64,000 nt of DNA from NCBI RefSeq assembly GCF_050624435.1, contig NC_134538.1, positions 114,154,437-114,218,436 on the forward strand, given 5' to 3'. The DNA is from Tenrec ecaudatus. Lineage: Eukaryota; Chordata; Mammalia; Afrosoricida; Tenrecidae. Positions 59,876 through 64,000 of this stretch are shown here, piece by piece. The notes beneath the pieces are model-generated. The model had not been told where the DNA came from. It made no database searches and saw only the letters and a program-made list of their open reading frames with translations. The position numbers were made by a program, and so were the translations under genes. Numbering within the stretch: the stretch's first letter is position 1; every line of letters starts with the position of its first letter.

Positions 59876-60000
59876 ATCGCAAGGGTAGAATCTCAAGAAA
59901 TAAATGGCTATGTCATCAGATTTTTAAATTATGGATTAAAATAGTGCAGTTAAAAAAGAAACATTGATATAGACAATAGAATATGAAGAGTTCAACATCT

Positions 60001-60196
60001 AAACAGACCCAGCTCTCAGCCCCCTGCAATCACATCGATGCAGACCCAAGTGATCCCATAGGACAGGCTGGAAATGCGCCCCTGAGTTACTGAGACTGTT
60101 ACAGGATACAGAAGTAAAAGTCAGCTGTTTCCTTGCAGTTTTGAACTGGCAACCTTACAGATCAAAGGCCAAAATGCAAACCACTACCCTGGAGTT
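60001..60196 (-). mobile_element. AfroSINE, minus strand
   Basis: Reversed tail (CAGCCCCCTGCAATCACATC, GATGCAGACC), body (CCCATAGGACAGGCTGGAAA, TACTGAGACTGTTACAGG), reversed box B (TTTTGAACTGGCAACCTTAC) and reversed 5' end (CAAACCACTACCCTGGAGTT). Confidence 0.8.
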
Positions 60197-60369
60197 CCAT
60201 AAAGAAAGAAGAGACAAAAGTGGAAAGAAAAAAATCTACAAATAAACATTTATCTTTAACTGAAAAATGATTTCTGGATTGAAACGATCCATAAAATACC
60301 CTCAGAGTGAATAAAAACCCACTTCCACCAACAGACATCATTGTAGAATGTTAGACTAGCAAGGCACTA

Positions 60370-60587
60370 AGGTACAATAAGCACCATGACAATGCATTGA
60401 GAAAAGGATGACATTGTGAAGTATTCGTTTGACTTGGATCCACAAGGAATGACCATTGAGTGATATGCTCAGAAATCATGCACCCTGCAACCTCGGGTCA
60501 AACACAGTCTTGATGAAGGTGATGCAGGACCAGGCAGCGTTGCATCCTGGAGTCGGAATTGACATGGAGGCACCTTATGGCAACAGG
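60370..60587 (+). mobile_element. Mini-RTE: reverse transcriptase C-terminal piece joined to the 3' tail (about 220 bp)
   Basis: It opens with ATAAGCACCATGACAATGCA and TTCGTTTGACTTGGATCCAC, the end of the reverse transcriptase. It then jumps to GATGCAGGACCAGGCAGCGT, TGCATCCTGGAGTCGGAATT and GGAGGCACC, the last ~100 bp of RTE. Around 500 bp between them is missing. It could be a secondary deletion or a short non-autonomous derivative. Confidence 0.7.
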
Positions 60588-60921
60588 TCCCAAAGACGAA
60601 TTCATAACCTGTGTTATACAAAAGTGATCACATAAGATCACAAGATGGAGGATGACTATAACATTACACAACTGAAAACTTGCATCGATACTTAAATCCC
60701 AAATCACTGATAATCATGTTCAAGCCAAGCTGACCAAAACCTCAACCCTCACAGGTCGTGTCTTATACTACTTGCTTTGAACCGTGCTGTGCTGTTTTTT
60801 ATGGCCAGACTTCCATTGTCCCATACCAAAAATAGTCCAGGAGTAGATGCTTTACTCCTATCAGGAGTGTGGAATATCAGATAATGAAGCAGTTCATAAG
60901 TGAGGGAAAGCTGTGTCACCC

Positions 60922-61400
60922 TGGCACCACTGCTGCAGAAGACCTCTTTAAAGTGTGAGCATCAAAGCGGTCCCTTGAGGATTAAGGTGTGCCTGATCGG
61001 AGCCCTGGGACTTTGGGCCCCTTCATTTGCAAGCGAAAGGTGGATGACAATAAGGAAAACTACAGAAGAAGGGGTTCCTTTGAACTGTGGGATTGGTAAA
61101 GACTACTCAAAGTACCTTGGACTGACAGAGAAACAGACAAATTTGGTGTGGAATCAATACAGCCAGATGTGCCTTAGAAGCGAAGATGGTGAGCAGGAGG
61201 ATCGTGCGCCTGGCCCAGGGGGCATGCTTGGTGAAGTGGAGCGTGCGAGGCAGAGGAAGCCCCTCGAGGAGACCGAGGGGCACAGCGACTGCCTCTGGGA
61301 GCTCAACCAGAAATACTTGCGAGGATGGCGCAGGTCCGGACACGGTGTGGTAGGCTTGCTGTCAAGTGTCCGGGCTCAGAAGGCCTTCTAACTGGGCAAC
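60922..61400 (+). mobile_element. RTE 3' domain fragment
   Basis: TGCTGCAGAAGACCTCTTTA, TTGAGGATTAAGGTGTGCCT, CAAGCGAAAGGTGGATGACA and GGATGGCGCAGGTCCGGACA follow the RTE 3' order. Small indels have kept a 163-codon open frame (60900-61391). The frame does not match the RTE protein throughout, so it is not a gene. Confidence 0.75.
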
Positions 61401-61561
61401 CGCAAAGCTGGGAGGTATCAGACAATAGGTGATAGAATGAACAAGTTTGATGTACTGAAAAATAGATAGGTCTGTATAATATATGCACGTGTAATTGCGT
61501 GTATGTAAGGAGCTCTGGTGGTGTGATGGTTAAGCCTGTGCTGCTTAGTGAACGTTTGGTG

Positions 61562-62152
61562 TGTTTTAGGGGCAAAAGAGACCCAGCTCAAATATAATTT
61601 AAAGAGGACTTTTATTAAGTCTCAAAGGAGACAGAGACACAGAAACGGCGTCTGGGTGAGGGAGATGGAAATGGCATCGAGGGGTCTCAGTTGAGACTCG
61701 GGGTAACTGGGGCGTGGAAGGCGGTGAGGAAACTGTCCCAAAAACAGAAGTGGTTGAAGATCACTACATCTCAATCAGAGGTGGGACTTCAGAAGGAAGG
61801 ACAGGACCATGATTGGCACACATCCGTTGTTCCCTAGAATGCCTTCCAAGATTAGTCCAGGGCCTCCAACCAAGGTGGTCAGGGCCAAACGGATAGGGCA
61901 TGACTCCTGGTTCTGCAACTCCTCGTGCCACCATCGTCCGGTGTCCTCCATCAAGGCCCACCTAGGCAATCCCTCCTCTAGCCTCCACGGCACTGCCCAC
62001 GAGGGCGAGATGATCTGCACCCTGGGTTAACGGCCAGAAAACACGCAATGGAGGCTTATTGTCCGTGGGGCCTCTGCAAATGGATTTTGAGCTGTCGCTA
62101 CCATGCATGCCCGTTTGCAAACCAGGGTGCTCACAATGTAAGCTGTAATACA
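61562..62152 (-). mobile_element. Solo LTR of an endogenous retrovirus, 591 bp
   Basis: On the minus strand it begins TGTATTACAG and ends GCCCCTAAAACA, the canonical TG...CA termini. It is flanked by 4-bp duplications GGTG at 61558-61561 and 62153-62156. A polyadenylation signal AATAAA lies about 50 bp before the 3' end (61616-61611). A CCAAT sequence lies near 61813-61817. No internal retroviral genes are present, so it is a solo LTR left by recombination between two LTRs. A 4-bp duplication is usual for class I (gammaretrovirus-like) elements. Confidence 0.8.
61611..61616 (-). promoter_or_regulatory. LTR polyadenylation signal AATAAA
   Basis: The plus strand reads TTTATT. Its position roughly 50 bp before the LTR 3' terminus fits the R region of a retroviral LTR. 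Confidence 0.6.
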
Positions 62153-62304
62153 GGTGGCTTCAGCTAGTTGCCTCCTAGAGGGAAAGACCTGGAAAGTTGC
62201 TTCCATAAAGATTTCAGTCTAGAAAACTCTATGGAATGGTTCTACTCAATCTTATAGGTCGCTGAGTTAGAATCAATTTGAAGGCATATCATGTAAGTTA
62301 TGTC

Positions 62305-62850
62305 CTTAGGTGTCATGATTTGGTTCTGATTCATAGTAACCCTATCTAAAACAGGAGGAAACACTTCCCAGTCCTGCACCATCCACCATCCTCACATTTG
62401 TTCTTATGTTTGAGCCAGTGTTGCAGCCACTGTCGATCCATCTCATTGAGGGCCTTCCTCTTTTTCACTGCCCCTCTGCTTGACCAAGCAGGATGCTCTT
62501 CCCTAGTGCCCGGTCTCTCCTGACACCATGTTCATGAGAGGAAGAGGCTCCATCCTTGCCTCCAGGGACAAGGCTCAGGTGAACCTTAGTCCTCAAAGTA
62601 GCAACTTTGCTTTTCAACACTTTAAAGAGGTTTTGTGTTTTATCCAATGTAATGCATTGTTGATCACTTGACTGCTGTTTCCACATTGATTGTAGAATCA
62701 AGTAAGATGAAATCTTTGACAATATCAGTCTTTTCTCTGTTGTGAGAATTTTTGTTTCCTTTTACTGAGTTATTATCGAAACAGAAAGCTGAAATCCCTG
62801 ATCTTTATCAGCAAGTTTTACAAGTTTTCTTCACTTTCAGCAAGCAAATA
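62305..62850 (-). mobile_element. RTE, reverse transcriptase C-terminus to 3' end, internally deleted, minus strand
   Basis: From 62850 down: CTTGCTGAAAGTGAAGAAAA (just after motif C), GATATTGTCAAAGATTTCAT, and AACACTTTAAAGAGG reversed within 62617-62632. It then passes to the 3' UTR (reversed: CCTCACATTTGTTCTTATGT, GTTGCAGCCACTGTCGATCC, GGTTCTGATTCATAGTAACC). The central 3' domain is partly deleted near 62540-62580. Confidence 0.75.
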
Positions 62851-62863
62851 TAAGTGTGTGTCT

Positions 62864-62892
62864 GTATATATATATATATATATATGTATGTA
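62864..62892. repeat. (TA)n microsatellite with GT-rich edge
   Basis: About ten TA dinucleotides follow a GTGTGTGTC run, directly at the truncated 5' edge of an RTE copy. Confidence 0.9.
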
Positions 62893-63716
62893 TTAAAAGG
62901 CACATGCAACAAGGGACACTTAAAGAGGTATACAAATAACCAAGTTCATAAGCATCTACTTACTTGTTTTTCTATTGATGCCTTTCTGAAGTATGATAAA
63001 AATCTTTGGGAAATGGGAGCAGCATATAGAAGGGACAGTAGAATGTATTTTTCCCATGAAAAAGCATTATAATCCTTTCGAAAACAGTGTAAAGGCCATG
63101 TCTGGCCTCTTCCTATTGCTACGAGGCCAGCGTCAGCGATGCCTCTGCTCTCCATCCTTTGGGCGAACCTATTTTGGTGCCAACAGCCACTCCCACAGAG
63201 TCCTTCTTTAGTCTTCGTTCAATAATGCATCGCAGTGGTCACACAAACTCATAGACGATACTCACAATTACGGAGTGTTTATTAGGGGACTTAACAGGTT
63301 ACCACAAGCCAGAATCAGAAAATATTCCAGATATACTTACTGTTCGCAGCCAGCAGCCAACTCTCTTAGTCCTCATCCTGTAAGCCATGTGGTCTGGCCT
63401 GTGGCCAGGAAGCCTATCTGCTTTCTTGCCTCAAAGTCTTATAGCCTTGGTACTGACTTTCTTGTCTGTCTTACGGTATCCTTGTCTTTGCCATCTGATC
63501 TCAGCCTGGTGCCTTTGCTCTGCATAGTGGTCTCACTGCTGCAGCCTCTGGTCTCCACTGTGACCACTTCAAACAGAGGCCTCAAATGTGCTCAACCCAT
63601 GGCTCTTCTTCCTTCGTGGCCCTGGGATTTTCCCTGTGCTTCCAATTTAGCTTTGATTATGAGGAATGGTATTGAGAGAGGGCTGGCTTTGGCCTCTCTG
63701 AGACCATACTCTAAAG
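62893..63716. other. No gene recognised; GC-richer part may be an old LTR
   Basis: The section 63180-63700 carries the longest open frame in the window (63275-63820, 181 codons). That frame runs into the SPIN element and has no domain, so I treat it as chance. The TTTATTAGGGG sequence near 63278 and resemblance to 55076-55104 hint at a shared repeat. Confidence 0.35.
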
Positions 63717-63906
63717 CAGCGTTTCTCAACCTGTGGGCCATGACCCTTTTGGAGGTCAAACGACCCTTTCACAGGGGTCGCCTGATTTATAAAAGTAGCA
63801 AAATTACAGTTATGAAGTAGTGATAAAATAATTTTATGGTTGGGGGTCCCCACCACATGAGGAACTGTAATGAAGGGTTGTGGCGTTAGGGAAACAGAAG
63901 ATGCTG
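63717..63906 (+). mobile_element. SPIN-like non-autonomous hAT element (190 bp)
   Basis: It begins CAGCGTTTCTCAACCTGTGG and continues ATGACCCTTTTGGAGGTCAA, ACGACCCTTTCACAGGGGTC, the canonical SPIN 5' end. It ends with a decayed terminus near 63906 (AGATGCTG). The left flank CTCTAAAG fits a hAT target. The right-hand duplication is not recognisable. Confidence 0.75.
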
Positions 63907-64000
63907 ATGTGGTTTACACCTTATGGTAAATCGGAGACTCAGGATGCATCCCACCTTAATCTTCCTCTTCAGCGTAACAGAAAATGTCCTCCAAAATGGG

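Larger units (their letters stand above)
61509..62288 (+). mobile_element. AfroSINE split by a solo LTR
   Basis: The 5' part at 61509-61561 reads GGAGCTCTGGTGGTGTGATG, then TTAAGCCTGTGCTGCTTAG (box A). The 3' part at 62153-62288 reads GGTGGCTTCAGCTAGTTGCC, TTCCATAAAGATTTCAGTCT and TGAGTTAGAATCAATTTGAA. Removing 61562-62152 plus one GGTG restores a continuous AfroSINE. Possible outer duplications ATGTAAG lie at 61503-61509 and 62291-62297. Confidence 0.85.

Noticed and set aside
60900..61391. 163-codon open frame
   Set aside because: It lies on an RTE 3' fragment kept open by indels; its reading frame is not the RTE protein frame throughout.
63275..63820. Longest open frame (181 codons)
   Set aside because: It runs into the SPIN element, has no recognisable domain and no promoter or splice context; chance opening in GC-richer sequence.
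1..64000. CRISPR arrays, operons, phage or bacterial elements
   Set aside because: The repeats are eukaryotic SINE, LINE, hAT, mariner and LTR elements; no regularly spaced direct repeats with unique spacers exist apart from the minisatellite, which lacks spacers.

Overview
The window is 64 kb of mammalian, gene-poor, repeat-dense DNA. I found no host protein-coding exon, RNA gene or CpG-rich promoter. The repeat content points to an afrotherian, most likely a tenrec (Echinops-like). About eighteen copies of a tRNA-derived SINE with the afrotherian AfroSINE layout are present, along with more than a dozen copies of an RTE-clade (BovB-like) LINE ending in AACAAC. Four copies of a hAT element have the CAGYGGTTCTCAACCT ends of the SPIN family, whose patchy mammalian distribution includes tenrecs. 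Family names come from recalled consensus features; no database search was possible.

Layout. 1-3.4 kb: a LINE-1-like fragment, a degenerate ~32-bp minisatellite, two SPIN copies and one AfroSINE. 3.4-18 kb: mostly AT-rich sequence with no recognisable content, with scattered AfroSINEs, a hairpin MITE-like element and one old unnamed repeat. 18.2-29.3 kb: an RTE copy that lost its reverse transcriptase, a broken mariner transposase (21.6-22.4 kb), and the most complete RTE copy (25.9-29.3 kb), which carries a SPIN insertion and a perfect 25-bp-arm inverted repeat. 30.8-39.3 kb: AfroSINEs and truncated RTEs. 39.7-50.6 kb: a pile-up of RTE fragments in opposing orientations, including one RTE nested in another. 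51.2 kb: a 39-bp insertion with two telomere-like repeats and an A-rich tail between 15-bp target duplications. 52.6-57.5 kb: more RTE and AfroSINE, including an AfroSINE inside an RTE. 57.7-58.1 kb: a 458-bp ACC/ACT tract. 59.7-64 kb: AfroSINEs, mini-RTEs, a solo LTR inserted in an AfroSINE, and a fourth SPIN.

How the parts relate. RTE supplies endonuclease and reverse transcriptase, and AfroSINE shares its 3' end with RTE, so RTE probably mobilised it. SPIN and mariner are DNA transposons. All coding elements here are broken by stops, frameshifts or deletions. The value of the window is as a fossil record: several insertions can be ordered in time because they interrupt one another and keep target-site duplications.
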